From JACVRM01 sp963817375 (GTDB lineage Bacteria; Actinomycetota; Thermoleophilia; Gaiellales; Gaiellaceae), in the NCBI GenBank assembly GCA_963817375.1, contig CAWFOB010000001.1:1-64000 (forward strand): 64,000 nucleotides of DNA, in the 5' to 3' direction. Of the stretch, positions 42,023 to 52,569 are shown one piece after another (positions within the stretch are counted from its first letter, which is position 1; every line of letters starts with the position of its first letter). The notes under the pieces are model-generated. The model had not been told where the DNA came from. It saw nothing but the letters and a program-made list of their open reading frames with translations, and searched no databases. Made by a program: the position numbers and the translations under genes.

Positions 42023-42756
42023 CTGACCTGCTGCAAGCCCGTCCTGGTGAGCGCGAGCGCGACCGGGCCGTGACTGGGCAGAGGCTTCTTGACGCTGTTC
42101 AGCTTGACGACCACGTTGGCGGGGACGTCGATCGTGAGCCAGAGGCGCCGGTTGGTGAAGACCTGTTGCTGGCCCTTGAGCAGCGTGCCCTGGTACTCGA
42201 GGGGGCCGACAGGGGTGCCGCGGTGGACCTCGAGCCCGGATTCGCCCTTTGTCGCCCTCACGACCAGGCGGACGCCGGTCTCGGCGGTCGTCGGCGGTAC
42301 CTGCCGCTGGTTTGTTCGCGCCGTGTGGTGCTTCTTCGCCGCCTTCTTCGGCGGCGGCACGACGCCCGTGTCGGACGCGCCGCCGTACTTCCACGCCACG
42401 ATCACGAGGGCCGACGCGAGCACGATCGCCGTCAGCGAGATGAGGACGGCGCTGGACATGAAGTGCGTGGAGCGCGGCCCGCCGCCCGCGCGGAAGCGCA
42501 CCGGCTGCTCGTCCTCGGCGCCGACGACGTAGCGCGAGTTGTACTCGTCGACGTAGAGCTGCCCCTCGAGACCGAGGTAGTCGGCGTACGTGCGCAGGAA
42601 GCCCTTGACGTAGGTCTGCCCGGGCAGCGCCTCGAACTGCTCGTCCTCGAGCGACCGCAGGTACTTGCCGCGGATCTTCGTCGCCTGCTCGATCTCGGGA
42701 AAATCGAGGTGCTGGCGGACTCGTGCCTCACGGAGACTATTCCCGATCTCGAACAC
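42019..42756 (-). CDS. RodZ-like helix-turn-helix membrane protein
   Basis: A 245-residue protein with a cytoplasmic HTH domain (about 1-75: GNSLREARVRQHLDFPEIEQATKIRGKYL, GQTYVKGFLRTYADYLGL), one membrane helix at about 102-122, a Lys/Pro/Thr-rich linker, and a C-terminal external beta domain (DUF4115 type, about 160-245). RodZ links the cell-shape cytoskeleton to the membrane. Many actinobacteria carry this family next to cinA. The gene starts a coupled set rodZ-like/cinA/thpR and then recA-recX. Confidence 0.85.
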   Translation of the reverse strand: MFEIGNSLREARVRQHLDFPEIEQATKIRGKYLRSLEDEQFEALPGQTYVKGFLRTYADYLGLEGQLYVDEYNSRYVVGAEDEQPVRFRAGGGPRSTHFMSSAVLISLTAIVLASALVIVAWKYGGASDTGVVPPPKKAAKKHHTARTNQRQVPPTTAETGVRLVVRATKGESGLEVHRGTPVGPLEYQGTLLKGQQQVFTNRRLWLTIDVPANVVVKLNSVKKPLPSHGPVALALTRTGLQQVS

Positions 42757-42813
42757 GGAGGGACGATCGTACAGCGGATCAGGATCCCGGGCACCCCGGG
42801 CTCACCAGGTCGG

Positions 42814-43179
42814 TTACCCCGAGTAGTACGTCTCGATCCCGTAGACCGCGAGGGCCAGCCCGGCCGTGGCCGCGAAGTACAGCGCGAGCCAGCCGAGACG
42901 GCCGCCCCACCTGGCCAGCCCCGCCCCCTTCACGGGCAGCACCGACCGCTGCGCCTGCTTCTTCGCGCGCCGCGCGGCGATGACCGCGACCAGCCCGCAG
43001 ACCGCCGCCGGGATCGCCGCCCAGATCGACTCGAGGTACGACCACCACGACGTCTCGTACGCGGCGACGACCGCGAACGGGAGCGACGCCGCGCCCGCCA
43101 GCCCGAACAGGAACGCGACGACGGCGCTCCCTCGGACGGAGGGCCGGACGCCGTTACTGCCTGCGGTAGGGACGGCCAA
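42814..43179 (-). CDS. three-helix membrane protein
   Basis: A 121-residue protein overlapping the end of the nucleoside permease gene by 26 bp. Membrane helices lie at about 18-40, 45-68 and 93-115, with a basic loop RRAKKQAQRSV between helices two and three. This fits a DUF4190-like small membrane protein, but no firm family assignment is made. It ends 57 bp before the rodZ-like gene. Confidence 0.7.
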   Translation of the reverse strand: MAVPTAGSNGVRPSVRGSAVVAFLFGLAGAASLPFAVVAAYETSWWSYLESIWAAIPAAVCGLVAVIAARRAKKQAQRSVLPVKGAGLARWGGRLGWLALYFAATAGLALAVYGIETYYSG

Positions 43180-44404
43180 TCGAGGCGGGCGGGATCGAAC
43201 GGCCGATCACGCCGGCGACGGCGATCAGCGTCAGGACGTACGGAAGCGTGCTGAAGAGCAGCGGCGTCGCACTGCCCTCGGCGAAGTAGGCGGGCAGGCG
43301 GTCGCCGAGTGCGCTCGAGAAGCCGAAGAGCAGGCAGGCGGTGTACGCGCCGAACGGACGCCAGTTCCCGAAGATCAGCGCCGCGATGGCGATGAACCCC
43401 CGGCCGCCGGTCAGGTTCTGGTCGAAGAGGCCCACGTCGGCGACCGAGAGGTACGCCCCGCCGAGCGCCGCCAGGGCGCCGGAGAGGATCACGGCGCCGT
43501 AGCGGATCGCATAGACGTTGATCCCGACCGTGTCGGCCGCGCGCGGGTGCTCGCCGACGGCGCGGAGCCGCAGGCCGATCGACGTGCGGAACAGGACGAT
43601 GTAGGCGAGGATCAGCAGGATGAAGCTCAGCCAGATCATGTAGTTCAGGTCGCCGAAGACGGCGTTCAGGAAGGTGCCGCCGAACTGCACCGGGCCGATG
43701 GAGATGTCCGGGATGTGCGAGAGGAAGTGCAGCGACGGGCTGCCGACGGTGGGCACGTCGGTCGGCGAGCCCTGCGCGCCGTAGATGTCGACGAACGCGT
43801 AGCCGGTGATGCCGAGCGCGAGGAAGTTGATGCCCGTGCCGACCACGATCTGGTCGGCCTGCAGGTGGATGCAGAAGAACGCGTGCACGCTGGCGAGCAA
43901 CGCCCCCGCGATCATGGCGCAGACCAGCCCGAGCACCCAGTTGTTGAAGCGGTCGGTGCCGTAGAAGCCCCAGAACGCGCCCATGAGCATCATCCCCTCG
44001 AGGCCGATGTTCACCACGCCGCTGCGCTCGGAGAACAGCCCGCCCATGGCGGCGAACGCAAGCGGAGTCGCGTAGCGCAGCGTCGCCCCCAGGAGCACGG
44101 CCCAGGCGAAGACGAGGTCGAGGTTGCCGAGGCCGGACTGCGTCGCGGCGATGCCGAGGCTCATGCCGATGAAGGCGGCCGCGATCGCGCCCCAGCCGGC
44201 CCGGCCGCCGCCCCGGGTGATCGAGACAATGCCGGCGGCGATCGCGAGGATCCCGAACACGAACGGCCAGCCGATGCCGCGCGCGTGGATGGGCGGCAGC
44301 GCGACCCAGCACGAGGTGATGCCGAGGATGATCCCGAGTGCGCCGATCGCCCTGGCGGTGCCGAGGCGCTGGACGGGACGGGCGGCGAGCGCGAGCGTGC
44401 TCAT
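43154..44404 (-). CDS. BMP-type nucleoside ABC transporter, permease 2
   Basis: A 416-residue inner-membrane permease with about ten helices. It has the ABC permease family hallmark FAAMGGLFSERSGVVNIGLEGMMLMGAF and, near the end, LRAVGEHPRAADTVGINVYAIRY, the loop that meets the ATPase. It belongs to the branched-chain-like permeases that import nucleosides or purine-like compounds together with a BMP lipoprotein. The start overlaps permease 1 by ATGA. Confidence 0.93.
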   Translation of the reverse strand: MSTLALAARPVQRLGTARAIGALGIILGITSCWVALPPIHARGIGWPFVFGILAIAAGIVSITRGGGRAGWGAIAAAFIGMSLGIAATQSGLGNLDLVFAWAVLLGATLRYATPLAFAAMGGLFSERSGVVNIGLEGMMLMGAFWGFYGTDRFNNWVLGLVCAMIAGALLASVHAFFCIHLQADQIVVGTGINFLALGITGYAFVDIYGAQGSPTDVPTVGSPSLHFLSHIPDISIGPVQFGGTFLNAVFGDLNYMIWLSFILLILAYIVLFRTSIGLRLRAVGEHPRAADTVGINVYAIRYGAVILSGALAALGGAYLSVADVGLFDQNLTGGRGFIAIAALIFGNWRPFGAYTACLLFGFSSALGDRLPAYFAEGSATPLLFSTLPYVLTLIAVAGVIGRSIPPASIGRPYRRQ

Positions 44405-45690
44405 CCGGCCGGCTCCGGCTCGGCTGTCGGCGGCGCCGGTCGTTTCAGCTTCTTGCGGTAGTTCCAGACGCCGAGGATCAGCAGGTCGGCGCCGACGAAC
44501 AGGACAACGAGGCCCTGGATCAGCAGCGTCAGGTTGCCGGCGAGCTCGGGCTTGAAGATCGAGGGGTCGAGGTTGCGCTGCGACGTGCCCGTCAGCAGCG
44601 CGCCGAAGAGCAGCGCCGACAGCCCGACGCCGAGCGCCGTGTTGCGGCCGAGCAGCGCCACGGCGATGCCGAGGAAGCCGATCTGCGACAGGGAGATCGT
44701 GCTCGACGCGAGCCGGTATTCCCAGCCGAGCACGTCCATCGCGCCGCCGATGCCCGGCGAACGTCCCGGCGATGGCCATGGCCAGGAAGTAGCTCCGCCC
44801 CACGTTGATGCCGCTGTACCGGGCCGCGTCCGGGCTGTGGCCGACCGCGCGGACCTCGTAGCCGAGCGTCGTCCGGTTGAGGATCACCCAGTAGACGACG
44901 AGCGCGAAGATCCCGATGAAGATCCCGACGTGGGCGCCCTGCAGGATGCCGAGGCCCCAGAACGTCCAGAGCTTCCCCGACTCGGCGACGTCCGCCGACG
45001 TCGACGTCGCCTGGTTGACGTTCAGTGGGCCGCCGGAGCCGAGCAGCCACTGCCCGGTCCAGAACATGATCCAGTTGAGCATGATCGTCACCACCACCTC
45101 GTGGGCGCCGACCGTCGCTTTGAGGAACCCGGCGATCCCGGCGAGGAACGCACCGGCCAGCGCGGCGGCGCCGATGGCGAGGAAGACGTGCGCGCCGTGG
45201 GTCATGCCGGCCCACGACGACCCGACCCAGACCGCGGCGAGGGAGCCGGCGATGTACTGGCCCTGCCCGCCGATGTTGAACATGCCGCACCGGAATGCGA
45301 ACGCGACCGCGAGCCCGGTGAAGATCAGCGTCGTCGTCAACAGCAGCGTCTGCTGGAGCGCGTACGCGTCGCGTGACTTGAAGCTGTCGGTGTTCCAGGG
45401 GAACCACACCTGGACGTCCGTGAAGGGCAGGTCGATGTGGTAGCTGCCCGGGTGGAAGAACCAGCTCAGGCCCGTGCCGTTGAAGATCGCCTGGTACGTG
45501 GAGAGCGGGTTGTGCCCGGTCGTCGCGACGATGACGAGGCCGCCGATCAGGAAGGCGACCAGGGTGGTGACGAGCGGCAGGACGGCGCCGCCGGCCTTCG
45601 AGAACACGTTGAAGCGCTCGGCGACGCTGGGCGCGTAGCCGCCGGGCTGCTGGTGCGGGGCCTCCTCCGGGCTCGGGATGACCGGGTCGC

Positions 45691-45694
<4 letters not shown>
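44401..45694 (-). CDS. BMP-type nucleoside ABC transporter, permease 1 (one frameshift)
   Basis: The partner permease. From ATG 45694 it has TM helices, FAFRCGMFNIGGQGQYIAGSL and GYEVRAVGHSPDAARYSGINV. Near 44758 the minus strand reads GCCGGGCATC where GCCGGCATC restores the frame, and the product continues IGGAMDVLGWEYR to GVWNYRKKLKRP and TGA 44403-44401. The locus is 1294 nt, one base over a whole number of codons, which fits a single insertion. The restored protein of about 430 residues has normal length. It overlaps the ATPase stop by ATGA. Confidence 0.88.
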
Positions 45695-47229
<1,535 letters not shown>

Positions 47230-47274
47230 CCGCGCGATTCTATGGAGCCGTGCGGGGTCGGGTATTAAGAGCCG

Positions 47275-48330
47275 CTAGAGCGTCGAGGGAACCGTGACGG
47301 CGCCGCTGATGATCTTGGCCTTCTCGGCGTTCATCTTGGTGATGAACGCCTGCGGCACCTTGGGGCTGATCTTGCCGACGTCCTGGCCGCCGTTCTTCAG
47401 GTCGAAGACGAGGTCCTTGCCCGGGCCGAGCGTCCCGGCCTGCGCCTCCTTGTAGAAGTCGAACACGGCCGTGTCGACGCGCTTGACGCCGCTCGTGAGG
47501 ATGTGCGGCCCGAGGTAGGACTGGTCGGCGTCGACGCCGATGCCCCAGACCTTCGACGACTTCGCGGCCTGGAGGGCGCCGAGGCCGCAGCCACCGGCGA
47601 CCTGGAAGACGGCCTGCGCGCCCTGCGAGATGTGCTTAAGGGCGATCTCCTTGCACTTCGGCGCCGTCGCCGGCGTGAAGTCGTTCGAGTAGTCGACGAG
47701 CACCTTGAACTTCGGGTCGACCGCCTGGGCGCCGGCGCGGTAGCCCGCGATCCAGTTGTCGACCGACGGGATCTTCTTCCCACCGACCGCGCTCAGCACG
47801 AGCTTCCCGGACGACGGCCCGAACGGGCCGATCTTCGCCTTCGCCATCTGCGCGGCCAGGTAGCCGACCAGGAAGCCGGACTGCTCGGACTTGAAGGTCA
47901 GCCCGTAGGCGTTCGTCGGCTTGTCGGTGAGCGCCCCGCGTGGGAAATCCGTGATTGCCCATTTCACGTTCGGGAACTGCTTCGCTGCGGTGTTGGTGGC
48001 GTCGGAGAGCAGGAAGCCGTTCATGACGACGGCCTTCGCGCCCCCGTTCGCGGCCGCGACGGCGTTCGGCAGGTAGTCGGACTCGGTCGCCGCGACGTAC
48101 ACCTTCGTCTGGATGCCGAGGTCCTTCTGGGCCTTCAGGCGGCCGAGGTTGCCGAGGTGGTTGAAGCTCTTGTCGTTCAGGCCGGCGGTGTCGGTGTTGA
48201 ACGAGGCCTTGAAGGAGCCGGAGCCGCCCGTGGTCGTCGTGCTGCTCGTCGACTTCGAGCTGCCCCCGCCGCCGCACGCGGCGAGGCCGAGCACAAGGAC
48301 GGCGGCGACGACACCGGCGCGCAGGCTCAC
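47275..48330 (-). CDS. BMP-family substrate-binding lipoprotein
   Basis: A 351-residue exported receptor. The signal peptide ends in the lipobox LAAC (Cys about 19), so it should be lipid-anchored. After a Ser/Thr-rich linker comes the BMP domain: DTAGLNDKSFNHLGN, VAATESDYLPNAVAAANGGAKAV, GGKKIPSVDNWIAGYRAGAQAV, VFQVAGGCGLGALQAAK and GIGVDADQSYLGPHILTSGVKRVD. BMP proteins bind nucleosides or related compounds for the adjacent ABC transporter. It is a tandem paralogue of the next gene, near identical over long stretches. Confidence 0.93.
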   Translation of the reverse strand: MSLRAGVVAAVLVLGLAACGGGGSSKSTSSTTTTGGSGSFKASFNTDTAGLNDKSFNHLGNLGRLKAQKDLGIQTKVYVAATESDYLPNAVAAANGGAKAVVMNGFLLSDATNTAAKQFPNVKWAITDFPRGALTDKPTNAYGLTFKSEQSGFLVGYLAAQMAKAKIGPFGPSSGKLVLSAVGGKKIPSVDNWIAGYRAGAQAVDPKFKVLVDYSNDFTPATAPKCKEIALKHISQGAQAVFQVAGGCGLGALQAAKSSKVWGIGVDADQSYLGPHILTSGVKRVDTAVFDFYKEAQAGTLGPGKDLVFDLKNGGQDVGKISPKVPQAFITKMNAEKAKIISGAVTVPSTL

Positions 48331-48349
48331 GTGGGCCAGCCTAAACGAC

Positions 48350-48375
48350 GAGGGGGCGCCTTGCGGCGCCCCCTC
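48350..48375 (-). terminator. terminator between the two BMP genes
   Basis: A perfect 11-bp stem, GAGGGGGCGCC / GGCGCCCCCTC; on the minus strand the loop is GCAA and GTCGTTT follows. It lies 22 bp past the stop of the upstream BMP gene. The GCAA loop is the same as in the three structured repeats at 15.9-17.5 kb. Confidence 0.75.
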
Positions 48376-48396
48376 GAACAGCGGTACCGGAGACGC

Positions 48397-49443
48397 CTAG
48401 AGCGTGCTCGGGACCTTGATCTTGCCGGAGATGATCTTCGCCTTCTGGGCGTTCATCGCCGTGATGAAGGCCGCCGGCACCTTCTTGCTGATCTTGCCGA
48501 CGTCCTGGCCCTTGTTCTTCAGGTCGAAGACGAGGTCCTTGCCCGCACCCAGCTTGTTCGTGGCGGCGAGCTTGTAGAACGTGAAGACGGCCGTGTCGAC
48601 GCGCTTCACGCCCGACGTCAGGATGTGCGAGCCGAGGTAGGACTGGTCGGCGTCGACGCCGATGCCCCAGACCTTCGACGACTTCGCGGCCTGGAGGGCG
48701 CCGAGGCCGCAGCCGCCGGCGACCTGGAAGACCGCCTGGGCACCCTGGGAGATGTGCTTGAGCGCGATCTCCTTGCACTTCGACGCCGTCGCCGGCGTGA
48801 AGTCGTTCGAGTAGTCGATCAGGACCTTCGCGCTCTTGTCGTACGCCTTGGCGCCGGCGCGGTACCCGGCGATCCAGTTGTCGACCGACGGGATCTTCTT
48901 CCCGCCGACGGCGCTCAGGACGATCTTGCTGCTCTTGAGCTTCCCGTTCGGGCCCTTCTGCGCCTTGATCATCTTGGCGGCCAGGTAGCCGACGAGGAAG
49001 CCCGACTGCTCGGACTTGAAGGTCAGGCCGTACGCGTTCGCCGGCTTGTCGGCGAGCGCGACACGCGGGAAGTCGGTGATGGCGAACTTGATGTCCGGGA
49101 ACTGCTTCGCCGCCGTGTTGGTGGCGTCGGCGAGCAGGAACCCGTTCATGACGACGGCCTTGGCGCCCCACTGTGCGGCAGCCACGGCGTTCGGCAGGTA
49201 GTCGGACTCGGCCGTCGACACGTACGTCTTGGTGTCGAGACCCAGGTCCTTCGCCGCCTTCGCGCGGCCCAGGTTGGCGAGGTGGTTGAAGCTCTTGTCG
49301 TTCAGGCCGGCGGTGTCGGTGATGAACGACACCTTGTAGCCGGCGGTAGCCGTCTTCGCCGCACCGGCCGAGCCGGCTGCAAGCGCGGCGAGTACCACGG
49401 CTGCAAGCGCAAGCAGCACCGCAGCGACGCGTTTATTCCTCAA
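48397..49443 (-). CDS. BMP-family substrate-binding protein, paralogue without lipobox
   Basis: A 348-residue exported receptor starting with TTG behind a strong ribosome site (TAGGAGGGAG, about 4 bp spacing). The signal peptide (about 1-28) ends AGSAGAAK and has no lipobox cysteine, unlike the downstream paralogue. The mature domain shares DTAGLNDKSFNHL, TAESDYLPNAVAAAQWGAKAV, GGKKIPSVDNWIAGYRAGAKAY and VFQVAGGCGLGALQAAK with it. A terminator separates the two, so the non-lipidated copy may be made at a different level. It may be a free receptor or be held by another route. Confidence 0.92.
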   Translation of the reverse strand: MRNKRVAAVLLALAAVVLAALAAGSAGAAKTATAGYKVSFITDTAGLNDKSFNHLANLGRAKAAKDLGLDTKTYVSTAESDYLPNAVAAAQWGAKAVVMNGFLLADATNTAAKQFPDIKFAITDFPRVALADKPANAYGLTFKSEQSGFLVGYLAAKMIKAQKGPNGKLKSSKIVLSAVGGKKIPSVDNWIAGYRAGAKAYDKSAKVLIDYSNDFTPATASKCKEIALKHISQGAQAVFQVAGGCGLGALQAAKSSKVWGIGVDADQSYLGSHILTSGVKRVDTAVFTFYKLAATNKLGAGKDLVFDLKNKGQDVGKISKKVPAAFITAMNAQKAKIISGKIKVPSTL

Positions 49444-49550
49444 GGGACTCCCTCCTACGTAAACAGATCTTCGCTAAACCGGCGCGATCCTATACCGGCT
49501 TTGACCCCTACACCGATTGAGACGACGCGGGCAGGCCCACGGTTAGCGGA

Positions 49551-51737
49551 TCAGGAGACGTGCTCGAGCACGCGCTCGAGATCCGCCTCGTCCACGAGCA
49601 CGCGGCGCGGCTTCGAGCCCTCGTAGCCGGAGATGATCCCGCGGCGCTCGAGCATGTCGATCAGGCGGCCCGCGCGCGTGTAGCCGACGCGCAGGCGGCG
49701 CTGGATCAGTGACACGGACGCCGTTTGCGTCTGCACGACGATCTCGATGGCGCGATCGAGCAGCGGGTCCTCGTCCGGGTCGAACTCCTCGTCCGAGGCC
49801 TCGACCTCTGGACCGTCCTCGGGCGGCTGCAGCAGCGACTCGTCCAGCTCCTGCTCGCGCTGCGCTCGCGCCTGCTCCACGATCAGCGCGATCTCTTCCT
49901 CGGTCACGTACGCGCCCTGGAGGCGCTGCAGCCGTGAGGTGCCGAGCGGCTTGAAGAGCATGTCGCCCTGCCCGAGCAGGCTCTCGGCGCCCGACTGGTC
50001 GAGGATCACGCGCGAGTCGGTCTGGCTCGAGACGGCGAACGCGATCCGCGACGGGACGTTCGCCTTGATCATCCCGGTGATGACGTCCACCGACGGGCGC
50101 TGCGTCGCGAGCACGAGGTGGATGCCGACCGCGCGTGACTTCTGCGCGAGGCGGATGATCGCGTCCTCCACGGCCTGCGGCGAGATCATCATCAGGTCGG
50201 CGAGCTCGTCGATGACGACGAGCAGGTACGGCAGCGTGTCCTCTCCGTTCTTGCGGAACGAGCGGTTCGCCTCGGGGAGGTTGCGTGCGCGCACGGTGGC
50301 GAGGCGCTCGTAGCGGCGCTCCATCTCGGCGACCACGTTGGCGAGGACGGCACTCGCCTCCTTCGGGCTGGAGACGACCGGCGTGAGCAGGTGCGGGATC
50401 GACTCGTAGTACGCGAGCTCGATCCGCTTCGGGTCGATCAGGATCAGGCGCACCTCGTCCGGCGTCGAGCGCAGCAGGACCGAGGTCAGGATCGTGTTGA
50501 TGCAGCCGGACTTCCCCGAGCCGGTGGTACCGGCGATGAGCAGGTGCGGCATGCGCGCGAGATCGGTCCAGACGGCGTTGCCAGAGATGTCCTTGCCGAG
50601 CCACACGGAAACGGGGCTCGCGGTCTGCGGGACGTCGCCGAAGATGTCGCCGAGCGTCACGAGGTTCGGGCTCAGGTTCGGGACCTCGACGCCCACCGCC
50701 TGCTTGCCGGGGATCGGCGCCAGGATGCGGATCTCGGTGGTCGCGAGCGCGTAGGAGAGGTCGTCCTTGAGCGCGGAGACCTTGGACATCTTCGTGCCGG
50801 GCGCCAGCTGGAGCTCGTAGCGCGTGACCCGCGGGCCGGAGATCTGGCCGACGACGGCGGCCTCGATGCCGAAGTGGCCGAGCGCCGAGACGAGGGCCTC
50901 CGCGACCTGGGCGTTCGCGTCGGCCGTGCCGCCCGTGGCCGGCGGCGAGCGGTGCAGCAGCGCGCGGTCGGGCAGCCGGTACTCGCCGTGCGACCTGGAC
51001 GTCTCGAGGCCGTCCTCGAGCGAGATCTCTTCCGGATCGCGACCGATTTCAAGCTGCGGCGCGCGCGGGTCGAGCGGCTCGGGCTCGCCCACGACGTCAG
51101 GGAAGGCGGCGGCCGCGTCGACCGGCGGCTCGTGCGGAGCAGGCGCGGGCAGCCTGGGCAGCGCGCGCGCCGTCTCGCGCGTGCGCGCGGGTGGCTTTGC
51201 GCGCGTGGCCGCGCGGCGGACGACGTGGTGCGACCGGCGCAGGATGGCGCCGATCGAGGCGCCGGTCAGCAGCAGGATGCCGGCGACGGTCGCCGTGACG
51301 CCGAGCAGGACGCGTCCGGTCGAGCCGACGAAGCGGCCGACGAGCGTGTCGAGGCCGGCGCCGATCATCCCGGCGCTCGGGCCGAGCACGAGGAAGAGGC
51401 CGAGCATCACGATCGTGCTGCCGGTGCGGAACGGGCGCATGTCGAGCAGCTCGGAGCGGGTGACCAGCAGCAGGCCGAAGGCGACGAGGACGATCGGCAG
51501 CACGTACGACAGCTGGCCGATGAGCTGGTCGAGCCCGTCGACGACCTTCTGGCCGCCGACGCCGCCGTCCCAGCCGAGATAGAGCAGCGAGGCGAGGAAG
51601 AGCCCGGCCGCGAGCAGGCCGAGCCCGATCAGCTCGGGGCGGTGATGGCTACGCGCGGACTTGCGCTGGGTCCGCTTCTTCACGCGCGAGGGCTTGCGCG
51701 GGCGCAGGGGTCGCTTGGTGGTCCGGCGGCGGGCCAT
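49551..51737 (-). CDS. ftsK: DNA translocase FtsK/SpoIIIE
   Basis: A 728-residue septal DNA pump that clears chromosome dimers and termini at division. It has four N-terminal membrane helices (about 33-165), a short linker, then the alpha/beta motor with Walker A IAGTTGSGKSGCINT and Walker B LLVVIDELADLMM, and a C-terminal gamma winged helix (about 660-725: TASVSLIQRRLRVGYTRAGRLIDMLERRGII) that reads KOPS-type polar sequences. The linker is short compared with E. coli. Promoter not resolved. Confidence 0.96.
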   Translation of the reverse strand: MARRRTTKRPLRPRKPSRVKKRTQRKSARSHHRPELIGLGLLAAGLFLASLLYLGWDGGVGGQKVVDGLDQLIGQLSYVLPIVLVAFGLLLVTRSELLDMRPFRTGSTIVMLGLFLVLGPSAGMIGAGLDTLVGRFVGSTGRVLLGVTATVAGILLLTGASIGAILRRSHHVVRRAATRAKPPARTRETARALPRLPAPAPHEPPVDAAAAFPDVVGEPEPLDPRAPQLEIGRDPEEISLEDGLETSRSHGEYRLPDRALLHRSPPATGGTADANAQVAEALVSALGHFGIEAAVVGQISGPRVTRYELQLAPGTKMSKVSALKDDLSYALATTEIRILAPIPGKQAVGVEVPNLSPNLVTLGDIFGDVPQTASPVSVWLGKDISGNAVWTDLARMPHLLIAGTTGSGKSGCINTILTSVLLRSTPDEVRLILIDPKRIELAYYESIPHLLTPVVSSPKEASAVLANVVAEMERRYERLATVRARNLPEANRSFRKNGEDTLPYLLVVIDELADLMMISPQAVEDAIIRLAQKSRAVGIHLVLATQRPSVDVITGMIKANVPSRIAFAVSSQTDSRVILDQSGAESLLGQGDMLFKPLGTSRLQRLQGAYVTEEEIALIVEQARAQREQELDESLLQPPEDGPEVEASDEEFDPDEDPLLDRAIEIVVQTQTASVSLIQRRLRVGYTRAGRLIDMLERRGIISGYEGSKPRRVLVDEADLERVLEHVS

Positions 51738-51795
51738 GGGCGCCTCTCTTCGACGCCGCAGCCCTTGCCCCTACAAGCCCCCGGTCATGGAATTA

Positions 51796-51810
51796 GTGGC
51801 TGTCAGCCAC
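51796..51810. repeat. GTGGCTGTCAGCCAC palindrome, dispersed family
   Basis: A perfect 7-bp-arm palindrome preceded by ATTA and followed by AAGCTC in the gap between the hypothetical gene at 51847 and ftsK. Same family as at 17049, 35902 and 61426. Confidence 0.75.
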
Positions 51811-51846
51811 AAGCTCAGGTCCGCGAGGGGCGTGCCGAACGTGAAA

Positions 51847-52404
51847 TCAGGCGGCGAGCGCGCGCAGATCCTGCGCGGCGCCACCCATGAGGTTCTCGCG
51901 CAGGTCGAACAGCCCGGCCCAGAGCGCCGAGCGGTCCGGGACGGCATCCCACTGGGCCGCGGCGGCCAGGCCCTCGAGGGCGCGGACGAAGACGGCGAGC
52001 TCCAGGTAGGCGCGGGCGACTCGGGCCGAAGAGACGGCCACGCCCGCGCGCTTCAGCACCGGCTCCCACTCGACGAACTCGGCGACCGACGGCTCGCCGT
52101 ACCAGGATGCGCCCTCGGCCTCGTCGGGCTCGAGCTCGAGCAGGTAGCGGCCGAGCGGCTCCTCGAGGCCCATCAGCGCGGTCTCGACCCGCTCCGCGGC
52201 GCGTCGGAAGGCGGCCTGCCGCTTCCCGGGCGTACAGGGGTCCGCGTCGCCGCGTGCCCAGCGCTCGAGCAGCCGGCAGAACGAGAGCGCCGACGCCTCG
52301 CAGGCGCGAAGCTGTGCGATGACACGCGGCCCGGTGTTGCCGTCTGCGGCGTGAAAGGCGAGCACTTCGGCCCAGCCCGGGCGGCTCGATTGAACAAGGC
52401 TCAC
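51847..52404 (-). CDS. hypothetical helical protein (185 aa)
   Basis: A soluble, mostly helical protein rich in Ala, Glu and Arg, with Trp and Cys in the first third and EPLGRYLLELEPDEAEGASWYGEPSVAEFVEWEPVLKRAG in the middle. No membrane helix, motif or known fold was recognised. It lies between a repeat cluster and ftsK on the same strand as both neighbours. Confidence 0.6.
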   Translation of the reverse strand: MSLVQSSRPGWAEVLAFHAADGNTGPRVIAQLRACEASALSFCRLLERWARGDADPCTPGKRQAAFRRAAERVETALMGLEEPLGRYLLELEPDEAEGASWYGEPSVAEFVEWEPVLKRAGVAVSSARVARAYLELAVFVRALEGLAAAAQWDAVPDRSALWAGLFDLRENLMGGAAQDLRALAA

Positions 52405-52434
52405 TCTCGGAGTCTAGGGACGCCGGCGTCGTGT

Positions 52435-52569
52435 GGGGCCGTCCCCGTGTCAGCGGGGGCTGTCCCCAGTGATTGGCCGGAGCGCTGCCGGCGGAACCCG
52501 TTTAGCCCGGCTTCCTTGTATGCGGGGCACGAGGGACAGCCCCTGCGGGGACAGCCCCGGGGACAGTCC
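52435..52569. repeat. GGGGACAGCCCC palindromic repeat cluster 3
   Basis: The first 39 bp are identical to 8746-8784. Three more copies of GGGGACAGCCCC or close forms lie at 52533-52569, the last touching the RNase J stop. The unique part between, about 60 bp, shows nothing recognisable. Confidence 0.85.
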
